A DNA stretch of 64,000 nt from Lytechinus pictus (GCF_037042905.1 NC_087257.1:14482001-14546000), one strand, 5' to 3'. Counted from the first letter of the stretch, positions 1-11,146 are shown. Notes: generated from the sequence alone by a model not told the origin. A program made the numbers and translations.

Positions 1-211
1 ATATTCAAAACTTGATCAATTTTGAATTAATTTGAGCTCCTATACATTCATCTGATACATATGTATATAGGTAACAAGTACCCTGCCCCGTTAGACACCT
101 TTGCAATGGTGCTTTACACTCACATTGCTATCATATTTACATTATATGACCTAAATGCATTCACTTGATGATAATTAAAATAGTAATATCAACCTTGGAA
201 TACAGTCACCT

Positions 212-447
212 CAACCTGATGCAAATTTCACAGGTCTTTATTCATTTCATCTCTGCAGTTTGCAAAGTGTTTTCTTTGTCTGCAGATTCAAAACCTTCGA
301 TGAGCAATGATGTAGCTTTCTACATGTAGATCGACTAATGTATGTTGCCTCTCTGAATTTGTTGTTACCAACCTGATTCAAAAGTTCACCTTTGACCTTC
401 TACCACCGATCCTACAGGGTGCAAGGTGTTCTCTCTGCCTGCAGGAT
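212..447 (+). repeat. Tandem duplication of intron end plus exon start of PSME3
   Basis: 212-290 and 369-447 are diverged direct copies, offset by about 157 bp. Both begin caacctgat, run through a splice acceptor (ctctgcag ending at 258; cctacag ending at 417) and continue into the exon start. The upstream copy still reads CKVFSLSADS in the same phase as the real CKVFSLPAGS, but meets a stop at 327-329 after 22 codons. It is probably a dead partial exon duplicate; use as an alternative acceptor or poison exon cannot be excluded. Confidence 0.75.
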
Positions 448-599
448 CTGTACCATGCAACACGCAGTTAACTGATCTGATAGATATCCTGAAACCCAAG
501 ATATGCTGCCTCATAGAACAGTGTAACACGCTGAAGATGTGGATCCAGCTACAGATTCCAAGGATCGAAGACGGCAACAACTTTGGAGTCTCCGTCCAG
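418..599 (+). CDS. PSME3: PSME3 internal exon (activation loop)
   Basis: The acceptor tacag ends at 417 and the donor gtaggc starts at 600. The exon takes one base from the previous exon, then reads CKVFSLPAGS through PRIEDGNNFGVSVQ and ends in phase 0. It carries the start of helix 2 and the activation loop. Confidence 0.95.
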
Positions 600-3500
600 G
601 TAGGCTAATCGGTTTACATTTAATAGATCTACAGTTACGAGCAGTTGGGATTCTTCTCAGATAGCCAATATACAGCATGGGCTAAAGCCATTTGGTCTAA
701 TAACTGTCAATTTGGTCTTGTTGCCATTTGGTCTAATTTCCATTTGGTCTTCAGTACATACAGAATGAGTGGTGTAAGACAAAGTGGATGTTAAATGCAA
801 TGGCCCGTATTCTAAAGTCAGGTTTAACTTAGACCACAGTCTAACTCTGGTCTAAAATTATGGGGAGCCAAAATTTCACAATATCTGTTTATATTGTATA
901 TTTCTTATGTTTACTATTTCGTTCCTTTTTGCTTTCAAATGAAGAAAAATACTTCAGTTATCATATTTCCCAGACAAATATGAGCAATTTGAGTGTCAAA
1001 TTAGGTAATAAAGTGGATTTGTACTGTTAGGGATTTTTGCCCCAACTGGCTATCCATAGTTAAGCCACAATTTAAAACCAGGGTTTAATTTAAACCAGAG
1101 TTCAGAATACGGGCCAATAGGTCTGGCATAATTGGTTCTAGACAAAGTGAGATTAGACCATCTGGTGACAAGATCAAATGTACAAAGCAGATGTGGACCA
1201 AAATGGTAGTTAAGTAACTAATCATCTTTCATAATGGGTGATACTTGAGGCATGCAGGAATTCCAAAGGCATATTTTCATTATTGCTTACCCTCACGTGT
1301 TATCATTGACAAACAATGGAGAATGAAGGAAAGCCGCTATTAAGGACACAGCGGCTTTATGGCGTTATTCCTTTCAAAGGGCATGGCGCAGACTTTTTGA
1401 GAGGTGCCTTATTGTTGCCAAGAATGTGGATATAGGCTTTCCCTATTAAAACGAAGGATATGAAAAACAAGAGGCATTGTTAATTCAAGTTCTTGTGGTT
1501 ATTTTTTAAAGGAACAATTAATTTTTTTTAGTAGGAGATTTTCTTAAATATTTCTGTATGAACCCAATTTTGGGGGATTTAGTGGCTTTCAGATCTATAA
1601 ATTGGATTAAAATTAGATACAGTTTAAGTGATGTTTGATGAACTTAAAAGTTTTCTTTTCTGGAATACGTTGAATACTTTTAACAGGAAGACACATTAAG
1701 TGAACTTCGTCAGGTAGAGAGCGAGGCCGCTTCGTACCTTGACCAGATATCACGGTATTACATCACAAGAGGGAAACTAGTCAGCAAGGTCGCCAAGTAC
1801 CCTCATGTGGTAAGTCAATAGCCAAAGTTGTCGCTATGTCAGGTCCTGTGTCCTATTTTTATGTCCTGGGCAATTCCATAAAATAATCAACCTTTTTGCA
1901 AGTCCGACCCCCATTTTCTCAAGTTTTACTTCACTTCATAAACTGACCAAGTCATGGTCATTTGAGAGCATTACAGACTGTCCAAAGAACAAGAAATCAG
2001 AGACAGAAAATGTCATGAAGGTCCCACATATAGGGGGTCGGATGTACATATTTTATGGAATTGCCCTCCTGATGATAAAAACAAAACCACTATAATTGCT
2101 GTGGTCTAGTGTTTATGTCTCCGGACTGTAGATCACAAGGTTCAGGGTTCATTTTCCCACCTTTGGCACTGACGCCCTTCACCTACATGTATCTGTTGAT
2201 CTATATTTGCTGCACTCATCCCAGGTGAAGTAAATTGTACCCAGTTGGAATTCATTCCTCAATATGTTAAAAACTGCCTTATAACCCAGCTATACTTAAG
2301 CCAGGGTAATGCTATATACGGTGCTTAGAAACATTTGTATTTAGCTCTGTATAAATGTTGCATATAATCAAATTTTCATTGTCATTCATTAAAAATTATC
2401 TGCCCCCCTAAATGTTGATCATTTGATACTATTTTGGGAGTAAATGTATTCATGCATTGGTGAGCAGGGGGTATTCATTGCCAGAGTGTAGCAATCAATT
2501 TTGTACCAAATGCCTACTAAGTCAATCAAGCATTGGGATCAAGCTCGTACAAGTGGATTAAATCCTGTAAAGGGCTGTCTCATCTGCACAAATTTTCCAG
2601 CACACACTGATGTACAGTTTTGAAAATAATCATTTGACCACTTTCATACTGAGCGCCCAAATAGCATGGTCGAAGTATTGTATCCCAAGCTGTATTTATG
2701 ACCAGGGGCCCGTTTCATAAAGGAGTTGCAACTGTTGTAACTTTGCCATTATGGCAACTACCATGGTAACAGGGCTCAGCAGCCAATCAAAATCAAGGTT
2801 TCCATGGTAGTTGCCATAATGACAGAGTTACAACAGTTGCAATTCCTTTATGAAACGGGCCCCAGATGTTTAATCATATTATCCTATATTAAGAATTTCC
2901 ATTGTTAGTAATTTAGTATACAGAACAATTTCTTGATATCAATAAATTATTTTTTTATAGAAAAAATTGATCAATTTCCTGATAATAACAATTGAAATCT
3001 TTATACCATGGAATCAGATTAACGGTTAAAACGGCCTGCCATACTTGTATTTACATTGGTATATGCTGGCTAAAACATTGAGGCATAACCCAACATGTAG
3101 AAGCTACATTGCGCACTTCAGCACATCATTTGGTCCGAGTTGATTTTTACACTCTCCTAAACATTTCTATCTGTTCATTTACATGTAGTTGTAGGCAAAG
3201 ACAAAGTCAGAATAATTGCGAGTCAAGTGATACAGGATGGAAATCCTTTTTTGTAACTTTTTTTTCTTTTACATTATGAGTTCATAGTTGTTGTTGTCTT
3301 GGAGCCAGTTTCCTTGGTATTACATTCTTGCTTGCTTTACTAATGAATCTCAAAAATGTGTACAAAATCAGCACCTTCAAACTGTAGTCTCTTTGTTAGT
3401 GCATGTTTGTAAATCTTTCCTTTTTGTATGTTTTTTCTTAGGATGACTACAGGAGGAGTGTAATTGAAATCGATGAGAAAGAATTCATCAATCTTCGTCT

Positions 3501-4542
3501 AACATGCCTTGAGTTGAGAAATACATATGTGAGTTGATATTTTCAGATTTCTCATAAATGCTAGGTCAAAGAAACCAACTCGCAAGCGACTGACACTAAA
3601 GGCTTCCGCACACCTTACGACCCGACTGGTCTACGATTGGCTTGCGACTGAGGGGAGATGTGACATCACAGCTCTTGTCAGCTTGAGAGTCGTAAGGAAA
3701 ATCGTAAGGATTTGACATGTCGAATCATTATGACTGGATCGCAAGCTCAATCCAACTTCCAGCCAATCAGACAGCAGAGTTGCACGACGCGTGTATGGTA
3801 TACAACGCGCACACGCAGTAGTAAGCGCCATTTTTCAGTTGCTATGGCATAAAGTGCATGCGTGAGTCGCAGACAGCATAGTAGTCGGATCGCAAGGTGT
3901 GCGGTGTCGAGGCTTAATACTACCTTGCGATTCATCTCTACTCACTCAGTCGCAAGCCAGTCGTAGACCAGTCGGGTCGTAAGGTGTGCGGTGGCCTTTA
4001 GTCATTGGAATTTACGTAATATATTTGGTCGGCATGGAGTAGGTTTCGCTGATGTGAGTTAGTGACATAAAGGGTATGATGAGTAGTGGTAGATTAAGGA
4101 TAAGTTTTGTAAAACAGGAATGCCTGGAAGCATACTAAAAACATGTTTCTTTGGGGTTTTTCCCTGAGATATATTGTGGTATCACTATTAATATCATTAG
4201 AGAGTTATCCAGAATTTTAGAGAGTATTCTGAAGACTATGTATAAAAATGTGGCATCCTAGATTACGATCAAGGTTTTGTAGTTGTCGGTCTTGAGATGG
4301 CACTGTTTAAAGTGGATGTGTAATTGTTGCTTAATAAGGGAGTCCTACACATAAACTAAAAAAATTGTGAATATCCTTCCATAGGCTTATGCATTGTGAT
4401 TGTCTTGATACCCTTTTGACAAATGTGAATATATTTTGTATGATTTATGATTTTCTTATAGCTTTCCCTTCATGATGTGATAACGAAGAACAAAGACAAG
4501 ATCAAGAAACCTCGAGGAAACAACACAGAATCAATGTACTGA
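418..4542 (+). CDS. PSME3: Proteasome activator complex subunit 3 (PA28-gamma/REG-gamma), 3' part of gene
   Basis: Four exons (418-599, 1687-1809, 3442-3528, 4462-4542) join in frame and encode about 156 C-terminal residues, matching roughly residue 98 to the end of the 254-residue vertebrate protein. The protein forms a heptameric ring that caps the 20S proteasome, mainly in the nucleus, and promotes ubiquitin-independent degradation. Visible hallmarks are the activation-loop motif PRIEDGNNFGVS in the first exon, the stretch ESEAASYLDQISRYYITR in the second, DDYRRSVIEIDEKE in the third, and a C-terminal tail ending in Tyr (NNTESMY), as the family uses for docking on the 20S ring. All introns are GT-AG. 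Exons encoding the N-terminal helix and linker are outside the window to the left. The 3' end faces the 3' end of ARPC2. The paralogues PSME1/2 fit less well in the activation loop and C-terminus. Confidence 0.96.
684..1207. mobile_element. Short foldback element with 'ggtctaat' repeat arms, containing a MITE
   Basis: The left arm (about 688-756) carries repeats like CATTTGGTCTAATTTC. The right arm (about 1141-1207) carries them inverted (attagaccatctgg). Between them sits a separate inverted-repeat element at about 801-1116. It lies in the PSME3 intron between the exons at 418 and 1687, and is a small relative of the elements at 8.6 kb and 28.7 kb. Confidence 0.6.
801..1116. mobile_element. 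MITE with GGCCCGTATTCT ends (copy 1)
   Basis: The terminal inverted repeats are GGCCCGTATTCTAAAGT on the left and its complement (agaatacgggcc) on the right, with further complementarity inside (taaactta/ttaaacc). AAT flanks both ends, suggesting a 3-bp target duplication as in PIF/Harbinger-type elements. A second copy is at 29918-30237. Confidence 0.7.
1687..1809 (+). CDS. PSME3: PSME3 internal exon
   Basis: The acceptor taacag ends at 1686 and the donor gtaagt starts at 1810. The 41 codons run from EDTLSELRQVESEAASY to VAKYPHV, phase 0 at both ends. Confidence 0.95.
1868..2066. mobile_element. MITE with GGGCAATTCC ends
   Basis: Inverted ends GGGCAATTCCATAAAAT and attttatggaattgccc bound 199 bp. 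TCCT at 1864-1867 and 2067-2070 is a possible 4-bp target duplication. It lies in the PSME3 intron after the exon ending at 1809. A decayed relative is at about 19028-19210. Confidence 0.65.
2706..2862. mobile_element. Hairpin MITE with GGGCCCGTTTCATAAAG ends
   Basis: The two halves (about 65 bp each) are near-perfect inverted repeats, so the 157-bp element could fold on itself. CAG at 2703-2705 and 2863-2865 suggests a 3-bp target duplication. A relative is at about 42541-42712. It is intronic in PSME3. Confidence 0.8.
3442..3528 (+). CDS. PSME3: PSME3 internal exon
   Basis: The acceptor ttcttag ends at 3441 and the donor gtgagt starts at 3529. The 29 codons read DDYRRSVIEIDEKE to LELRNTY, phase 0 at both ends. 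Confidence 0.95.
3597..4000. mobile_element. MITE with AAAGGC...CGCACACCTTACGAC ends
   Basis: The left end (aaaggcttccgcacacctta, then cgacccgactggtc) is matched inverted at the right end (gaccagtcgggtcg, then taaggtgtgcggtggccttt). The arms are about 55 bp. It is intronic in PSME3. A related left end lies at 31293-31330. Confidence 0.7.
4462..4542 (+). CDS. PSME3: PSME3 terminal coding exon
   Basis: The acceptor cttatag ends at 4461. The 26 codons run LSLHDVITKNKDKIKKPR then GNNTESMY, with stop TGA at 4540-4542. The C-terminal Tyr matches the family. Confidence 0.95.
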   Translation, partial: LSLHDVITKNKDKIKKPRGNNTESMY

Positions 4543-4585
4543 GGACAACGCCATCAATCATTACCAACCAACACAGTTCAACCCC

Positions 4586-4803
4586 TTGCCTCCCAGAACT
4601 GGATGATCCCTGCACAAAGTCTATGGGAATTACAGAGTTCAGTAGTCAACAGGTTAACTCTTTTTCTACTGGAACTGTGTAATCTCTGTACAAAACATAT
4701 GTGAATGACAGAATTCAAGAGTCAACAGGTTAACCAATTGCCTTCTTGAATTGGATTATCCCTGTACAAAGCCTCAGGGAATTACAGAATCCACTGGGTT
4801 AAG
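4586..4803 (+). repeat. 76-bp tandem repeat (about 2.8 copies) in PSME3 3' UTR
   Basis: Three diverged copies begin near 4596, 4672 and 4748, exactly 76 bp apart. Each contains a block like GAAYTGGATTATCCCTG, then 'caaag...gaattacagaattc' and, in the first two, agtcaacaggttaac. They start about 45 bp after the stop codon, so they should lie in the 3' UTR. A weaker fourth echo may be present near 4940-4970. Confidence 0.8.
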
Positions 4804-5034
4804 ATTATAACCCTCTGAGGTAGGGCTGAGTCAAACAGACTGGTCAATTAGTGCCCAAACGATGCTGTCAGTCACTGGTATAATTTCTTCCAGACCGGTG
4901 GAATTCAAGTAATACATTAGAAACTCACAGATTCAAAAGACTTTGACAGTCAACCAGTTAAGAACTAAATTTCCTTAAAGGTTTATCTAATATTAACAAT
5001 CAGCTTGCACTATGGAAATAGTCTTGCTCGTTTG

Positions 5035-5040
5035 ATTAAA
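5035..5040 (+). terminator. Candidate poly(A) signal ATTAAA for PSME3
   Basis: ATTAAA lies 493 bp after the PSME3 stop. A canonical AATAAA is first seen much later, at 7434-7439. Which one is used cannot be told from the sequence. Confidence 0.3.
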
Positions 5041-5537
5041 GGCTTGATGTATAGTATCACATAAAGGGTTTAGACCAAGATCAGGAATTATAGGTCTTCA
5101 AGTGGTTGACATTTACAGATGTTCCAATATTGAATTTCCAATGCATTTTTCTTAAATACACCAGTTCCCAGGTCTCTGCTCAAAGAAGATAAAGTCGGCG
5201 GTAAAAAAAAAAAATTAATGACTCGGCCATATTTAGTGGAACCATTTTCAGTGGTGTTAGGACACTATTATCAGTACCAATCAAAGATTAACAATATTCC
5301 AAGGCATCGCTTCTTATTATCCACAAGCCTTGAAGTTATTAGGAATGCACAAGTATTACTCACAGGGAAATAAGTTTATCCTCTTGGTCTTCTAGCAGGT
5401 GGTCTCACTCTCAGCCGGGACTCTCAGATTGTCACGGATAAGACGACTTGATCAAATTATGGTTTGATCCAACCCAATTTGGTAAAATTATCACTTGGTC
5501 TCATACTGAGTTGCTCCTACTTTCATGCCTGGTCTTA

Positions 5538-5687
5538 TAGAGTGCCGAAGTGTGACGTCATCAATTTTCACTTTGCATATCAGCGTGTTTGATACCATAC
5601 TTTGGTAGAGCATGATGAAAAACCTCTACAACCTAAATGTGGTGCCAAAAAAAGTTGTTTGTGATGTCATCACTTCGGTACTCTATT
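5538..5687. mobile_element. MITE with ATAGAGTGCCGAAGTG ends
   Basis: Inverted ends (atagagtgccgaagtgtgac and gtcatcacttcggtactcta) bound about 150 bp. Both also carry a tgacgtca-like core. No clear target duplication beyond TA/AT. Confidence 0.6.
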
Positions 5688-5969
5688 TCCACTTTGTGTA
5701 GTTTTAGTTTGTTCTTGGTCAAATGAAAATTTGGTTTGTAAACAGTTCAACAACTTGAACAGACTAAGGAGTGAGAAACCAAATATTAGTAGACAAAATA
5801 ATTATAGATAGACTGGTTATACATGTAGACAGAACGAGGATTAAAACGTGTTCAATGAGACCAAACAGAAAGTGGTTTAAGTATATGTAGGTGTAGACAA
5901 ATTGGCAAACTACTATTACATTTTTCCAAGACGACTTACTATTGCTATCACCACAAATATACATTTCAT

Positions 5970-6150
5970 CAGGGGTTTGAGAGTTCAGGTTTTTAGCTGA
6001 TTTCATATTTATTTTTTATTCAGCGTAATTTCAGCTTATTTTTGGCTTTTCTCTGTACTAAAAGTACGGAAGCTCTTTCTATTTCAGACTTTTTCAACAC
6101 TCTTCAGCTTTTTTTTCAGATCTCTTTATTTGTGACCAATCACACCACTG
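5970..6150. mobile_element. Decayed copy of the CAGGGGTGTGAG MITE family
   Basis: caggggtttgagagttcag and the inner words 'agctgatttcat', 'cagcttatttttggctttt' and 'ctatttcagactttt' match, in reverse complement, the better preserved element at 18740-18923. Confidence 0.5.
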
Positions 6151-6471
6151 TTTCATAATCCCTAAAAGTGTTCCATGTTTTCAACAGCAACCTATGGTGT
6201 ACATGGAGTTAAGAACTACTGTACGCCTTAATTTCATGTACCAAGAGATATTTAAAAAAAAAATAATAATTAAAAAAACCTCACAAAGCACCCTCAGTTC
6301 CTTCTGGAGTGGCGTTACAAGGGTTTTACCATTTTTGCTATATAACATGGATTGAAATCTTCATGAGGAAGCTCCACCCTCTTATTGCATCCCCTCTACT
6401 AAAAAACATTGATATTCCCAAACCAGGCCAGCGTCAGTACATTGTAAGGATATCATATGAATTGACCAAAG

Positions 6472-6766
6472 CAGGGTTCCCACAGTCACGGAAAATCCTG
6501 GAAAAATTTGTGGTCATGGAAAAGTCATGGAATCGCATTTACCTCTTGGCTATGGCAGCTTTCCAGTTTGTCGTGTCTTGCAACTCTCATACTCTGTGAT
6601 CATACATGTACTCTGCTGTTATAATCGGTGTTCATGATTTCCATTTTTCCCAAATTCTACATAACTCCCTGGACGTCACGGGAAGTCATGGAAAGCAGCA
6701 ATTTAGTCAAGGAAAAGTCATGGAAAAGACATGGAATTCTGTTTTCAAATTTCTGTGGGAACCCTG
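6472..6766. mobile_element. hAT-like MITE, CAGGGTTCCCACAG ends
   Basis: Terminal inverted repeats CAGGGTTCCCACAG and CTGTGGGAACCCTG bound 295 bp, flanked by CCAAAG at 6466-6471 and 6767-6772 (6-bp target duplication). The interior repeats 'catggaaaagtcatgga'. CAGGG-type ends are usual for hAT elements. The open frames here are not host genes. Confidence 0.8.
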
Positions 6767-7433
6767 CCAAAGTCAAAGTGGAGACTTAACAATCACCCAA
6801 TTAAAGTATCCAATACCCTGAAATGGAGTACCAAATTGTGGCGTGAAATTTTTTAGTTTTTTGTTATTACTATTTTTATTTTTTGGCAAATTGATGGCGT
6901 CACACTTTGTTACTCCATCTTCTTTACATAAATTTTGTATCATCTTGATATTCAAGTGTATTTTATGATTCTGAGTATTTTTAACTATGATTTATAGTTC
7001 CTGTACAATCTCATCAATCATGATGTCTTTGATATTGATCACTTCACCGCAGGTTTGTGTGTCTCTGATTTTTACCCTATTTATCACAATGTATTTCATG
7101 GATTATTTAATCGATTTCACACCATGTTTTGTTTGCTATGTCTAGAACAAACCCTGTCTTTTATGAACTTTATCTAAAAAATGATTTTCCTAATCAAGTA
7201 AAATCTCTTAATCTGTAGACCATTTATATATGCACACATGATTTGTCACACAAACCTGTTAATCCACAATATGTATATGTATGTATTTCAATCAATTTTC
7301 AATCTCTGGTAATCTTTTGAGAGTCCCCTTCTGTCGTTGTGCCATCTTAATCAGTTTTTATTTTTCCCCCTATTTTTATTGTGGTGCCATGTTTTTTTTC
7401 CATGTGTACATTTGAAGCAAGAGTAATTTAAGT

Positions 7434-7439
7434 AATAAA
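7434..7439 (+). terminator. Candidate AATAAA downstream of PSME3
   Basis: First canonical plus-strand AATAAA after the PSME3 stop, 2.9 kb away. It could mark a long 3' UTR; unproven. Confidence 0.2.
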
Positions 7440-7736
7440 ATGCCTGTAAACCACAACCATCCCATCATTGTATGTTTTTGTGTGCATTTGATAGTATCAC
7501 TGAAAGTGTATCTCCTGTTATGCCCGACTGTAACCAAAAGAAACAAACGGCTTATGATGAACCAGGGATGTAATAGAGGGCATAAGGCCGGCAAAACTCC
7601 ATACAATATTTTAAAAGAAAAAGGAATAACTTTTAACCTAGCTCTAGTGTGTTTGATACAAGCTCCTCTTGTATAATGGGTGGAGTAATCATTGATACTC
7701 GTACACTTAGAATATCAAGTAATTGCTATACTAAAC

Positions 7737-8142
7737 CAGACCTGCCAACCAGTACGTTTTTGCAACCAAAATATGGCAATACGTTTTTTCTTTAAAAAAT
7801 ACGTTTTTGTAAAAATAAGAAAATAAATTAAAAAAAAAATCATCTCTATATGTCTCTATTTCATAAAACGTACACAAATATGGTTGTAAGATCAATGTAA
7901 TTTCAGGCAACTTGGTTTTTTTTTCAATCATTTTGTTAAAACCAGGGTGAGATATACACATGTTTAAATGTTGTTTTTTTTTCATCTGCAAGAGCAGTGC
8001 GCATTTTAGCTTGCATGCAGCTTGAGCGCCGTGATGAGCAAGTGCGCCACACATTTTATTATGAAATACACTTTTTGGGTGAAAAATACACTTTTTTTTA
8101 TCACAGAATACACTTTTTCATTCCCAGAGGTTGGCAGGTCTG
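7737..8142. mobile_element. hAT-like MITE, CAGACCTGCCAACC ends
   Basis: Terminal inverted repeats CAGACCTGCCAACC and GGTTGGCAGGTCTG bound 406 bp. CTAAAC lies on both sides (7731-7736, 8143-8148), again 6 bp. The interior repeats 'atacgtttttt' on one side and 'aatacacttttt' on the other. Confidence 0.8.
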
Positions 8143-8420
8143 CTAAACCCATATCTGGAAACACTTGCAGTAATCCATCTTGTCAGAATGCAAACTATTG
8201 GTTCAAAATTATTAATACCACTCCAACTGAGTTTCAAGTAAAAAGAAAAGGATTTTTTTTTAATCATATTGAAAAAAAAAAACACTCGACCAAATTGTAT
8301 ATGATTACCTACTACAGGCAACTCTGAATATCAAATTCAAATCACTTGACTTGGGTACATAGGAATCTGTTTGAATTGTCAAAAAAAAAAACTTAGAAAA
8401 TATTTTGCATAATCTGGGTC

Positions 8421-8520
8421 CCGTAACACAAAAGTTAGCGATTGATCGTACATTGTAGTCAATGAAATCAATCGTAGAAAAATGTTCTACGATCATTGCT
8501 AAGTTTTGTGTTACGGGGCC
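8421..8520. mobile_element. Hairpin MITE, CCCGTAACACAAA ends
   Basis: gtcccgtaacacaaaagtta pairs with taagttttgtgttacggggc, and a second inverted block (gattgatcgtaca / tctacgatcatt) lies inside. The same family forms the outer part of the nest at 12244-12638. Confidence 0.65.
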
Positions 8521-8576
8521 CCAGGTCTAAAAAAATGCTCTGACTTGGGCGAATATTCAGTTTTATATGGAAAATC

Positions 8577-8967
8577 AACGGTAAACTGCCAATTCGTCTA
8601 TTGCCAACCCGTCCTCTCATCACATGGTCTACCTTCATTCTGTCCATCAACATTTTGTCTAACAACCATCTGGTCCAATAATCACTGTCTAATCACCAGT
8701 TCGTCCACGACCATTTTGTCAGTCGAATACCCATTTTCTTTTCATTCATTTCACCAAATTAACACTTATCCAATTAGACCAAATGGTTAATGGACTAAAT
8801 GGCTATTGGACAAACTGGTTATTAGACGAAATAATGAGTGGACGAGATGGCAATTAGACCACATAGTGGACGAACTGATGATAGACCAAATGATAGTAGA
8901 CGAGATGGTGATCAGACAAATTGGCATTAGACCAAATCAACTTATTCAAGTTACAAGTTTACCGGTA
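8577..8967. mobile_element. Foldback element with degenerate 'GTCTAAT' tandem arms
   Basis: The left half (to about 8740) holds repeats like TTCGTCTATTGCCAAC and TTTTGTCTAACAACCA. The right half (from about 8775) holds them inverted (attagaccaaatggt and similar). The outer ends share CGGTAAACT in inverted orientation. It resembles the larger element at 28.7-31.3 kb. Confidence 0.65.
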
Positions 8968-9108
8968 GTTGATATCCATAGTGTACCAATGGCTCTATTG
9001 GGGTGTTGCAAGAAAATATTTGCAATCAATTGCAAATAATCTGTTGCAATTTTACAATTGATGGATCAATTTTAACTATAGCAAATAAGATTATTCTCCT
9101 TGTTTTAA

Positions 9109-9711
9109 CCCTAAATAGACTGGGCTATTTCAACGCCTAAGACCGGGGGGGGGGGGGGCTGATTCAGCCCCCCCTTATGATCTCGGCCGTCGATCGCGAC
9201 AAAATATTGGCACGCGCATTACCCACGGCATTTTCTACAAAACTAATATCCAATTCAGCAAAAAATCTCATTGCTCATTAATTATGCTAATTTATGCGTA
9301 AAATCATGTTTGCTGTAATTAATAAAATAATGCCCCTGAAATGCTATTTTTTGTTTCACATACTCTAGATAGGCATCTGATCAAATTTATTTTTCAAAAA
9401 TTTCAACATCACATTTTTTTTCTTATGTATTCTATTGTTTTCTAAATTTCTTATGTATTTCTTTGTTTTTCGACTTTTTGTTTTTTATTGTTTTATCAAT
9501 GGAAATCGTCGGGGACTTTATTTTGACCATAAACAAGATAAAATAATTGATTTTAAGCAGTAAAAGGAAAAAAATGATACATTTATGAATTTTGGCTAAA
9601 AACACTATTTGCATTGGATTTGTACACAAATTCACGTTTTTGAGTAATTTTGGGTCGAAATGTCGAGGGGGGGGGGCTGAATCAGCCCCCCCCCCCCCAG
9701 TCTTCTTAGGG
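9109..9711. mobile_element. TTAA-flanked (piggyBac-type) MITE with G/C hairpins
   Basis: TTAA lies at 9105-9108 and 9712-9715. The ends are CCCTAAATAGACTGGG and, inverted, CCCTAAGAAGACTGGG (14 of 16 match). Just inside each end is a hairpin: a G run, then CTGATTCAG or CTGAATCAG, then a C run. The AT-rich interior matches the element at 16180-16959 in reverse orientation (e.g. atttcttatgtatttcttt). TTAA duplication with CCC ends is the piggyBac pattern. No transposase is present. Confidence 0.8.
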
Positions 9712-11005
9712 TTAAGCAGATTGGCAATTAATCACCAATTTGCAATCAATTGCAAGACGTGTGATTGTTTTAGGGACCAAAAATAGACTTGCAATTGATC
9801 ACAAGTTTCTTGCAATGCCCCATATGTGTAATCTTCACAATGAAGATGAGGTATGCTCTCTTCAAAACAATAAAAAATAATGAAGAAAAAATATGACAGG
9901 ACAAGCGTCAAGTGAGAAATTTCTTCTGATACATATTTAATATGAAAGCTACAATGTGTTTGATTAATCTTTGAAATAATAATAGTGTACATTATAATCA
10001 TCCCGATGAAAGGCATACCACATTTGACTAATTTCTCTTACTTTTTTTTCAATTAATATTTTGTCTTTATTAATGCATCAACTATCAATATCTACAATTG
10101 GTCATTCAAAACTTCTATCACGAAGTTAAATCCTACGGAAAATTTAGGACAATATACTTATTACAAATTACTTAAGTTACATGTATCTACCCAGATTCTG
10201 ATTGGCTTCATTGGCATCAGGTTCATTACAAACCTGCGTCAAAAAGAATAAGTTCTATAAAAAAAATGCATGTTTCAAAATGGTATTAAACATAAGTAGT
10301 GCTCCAAGAAGTATTCTAAATTTGCATTCCGACTAAATTCTTTTCTCATGATTTATGCAATCATAAAAATAATCATAATGATAGTACGACTTTCTCCCAT
10401 AATCTCACTTTTCATATGTAAAAGGGGGAAGTGCTGCAATATACCGTTGAAAGTGATTGATAATATGTAATAACGAATATATTGCAGTACTAGAATGCAC
10501 TGCTATAGTGTATATTATTTGATAAATTCATAAAGGAGCTTGCTTGCTAGTGCTATATGTACTATATGGATGAAGCCCATATAAATTGTTCACATGAACA
10601 TCTTGTAGAGAATATTCATAAATATCTCATATTTGTTATATGATTGGGAAAGTCCTTAAATTAATTCTAGCAGATCCAGAAATTATGTACAAGACTGGAT
10701 ACAACGATGCATCAATCAGCATAATTCAACAAATCATAAAATTAGCCAGAATAAATTTATGCTAAACCTAGCACCCAATAGAAGTCATTGAACTAGAAAT
10801 ATCCTGTCCCTATTTCACAAAACTTGTCATCAAAGATTGAATTACAAATTGTTGTAAAAAAAAAGGTATGAAAGAAAATCAGATGATTACTTCCATGTAT
10901 ATAAAGAAAACTCTAGCATCATCAAGAGTTTTGAAGCTACCGAAAGGAATACTAGTATGATTTATTAAACCCAAAATCAAATTAAAACCATTACCAGGAG
11001 CTTCT

Positions 11006-11146
11006 GGGCCCTGTTTCATTAAGACTTGTTATGCACAGTTTCTATCACAAGTTTACTATCAGCCAATCAAATTGCATGATCTCAGTAGCTATAAACTGTT
11101 ATTGAAAAATTATTGTAATAATTTTTTTTGAAACAGGACCCTGAAA
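11006..11146. mobile_element. Decayed GGGCCCTGTTTCAT MITE
   Basis: gggccctgtttcattaag pairs with ttttgaaacaggaccct across about 140 bp. It belongs to the wider GGGCCC/TTTCAT group of hairpin elements. It probably lies in or just beyond the ARPC2 3' UTR. Confidence 0.5.

Noticed and set aside
6309..6821. Two neighbouring open frames of 96 and 71 codons
   Set aside because: Most of both falls inside the CAGGGTTCCCACAG MITE and its repeats.
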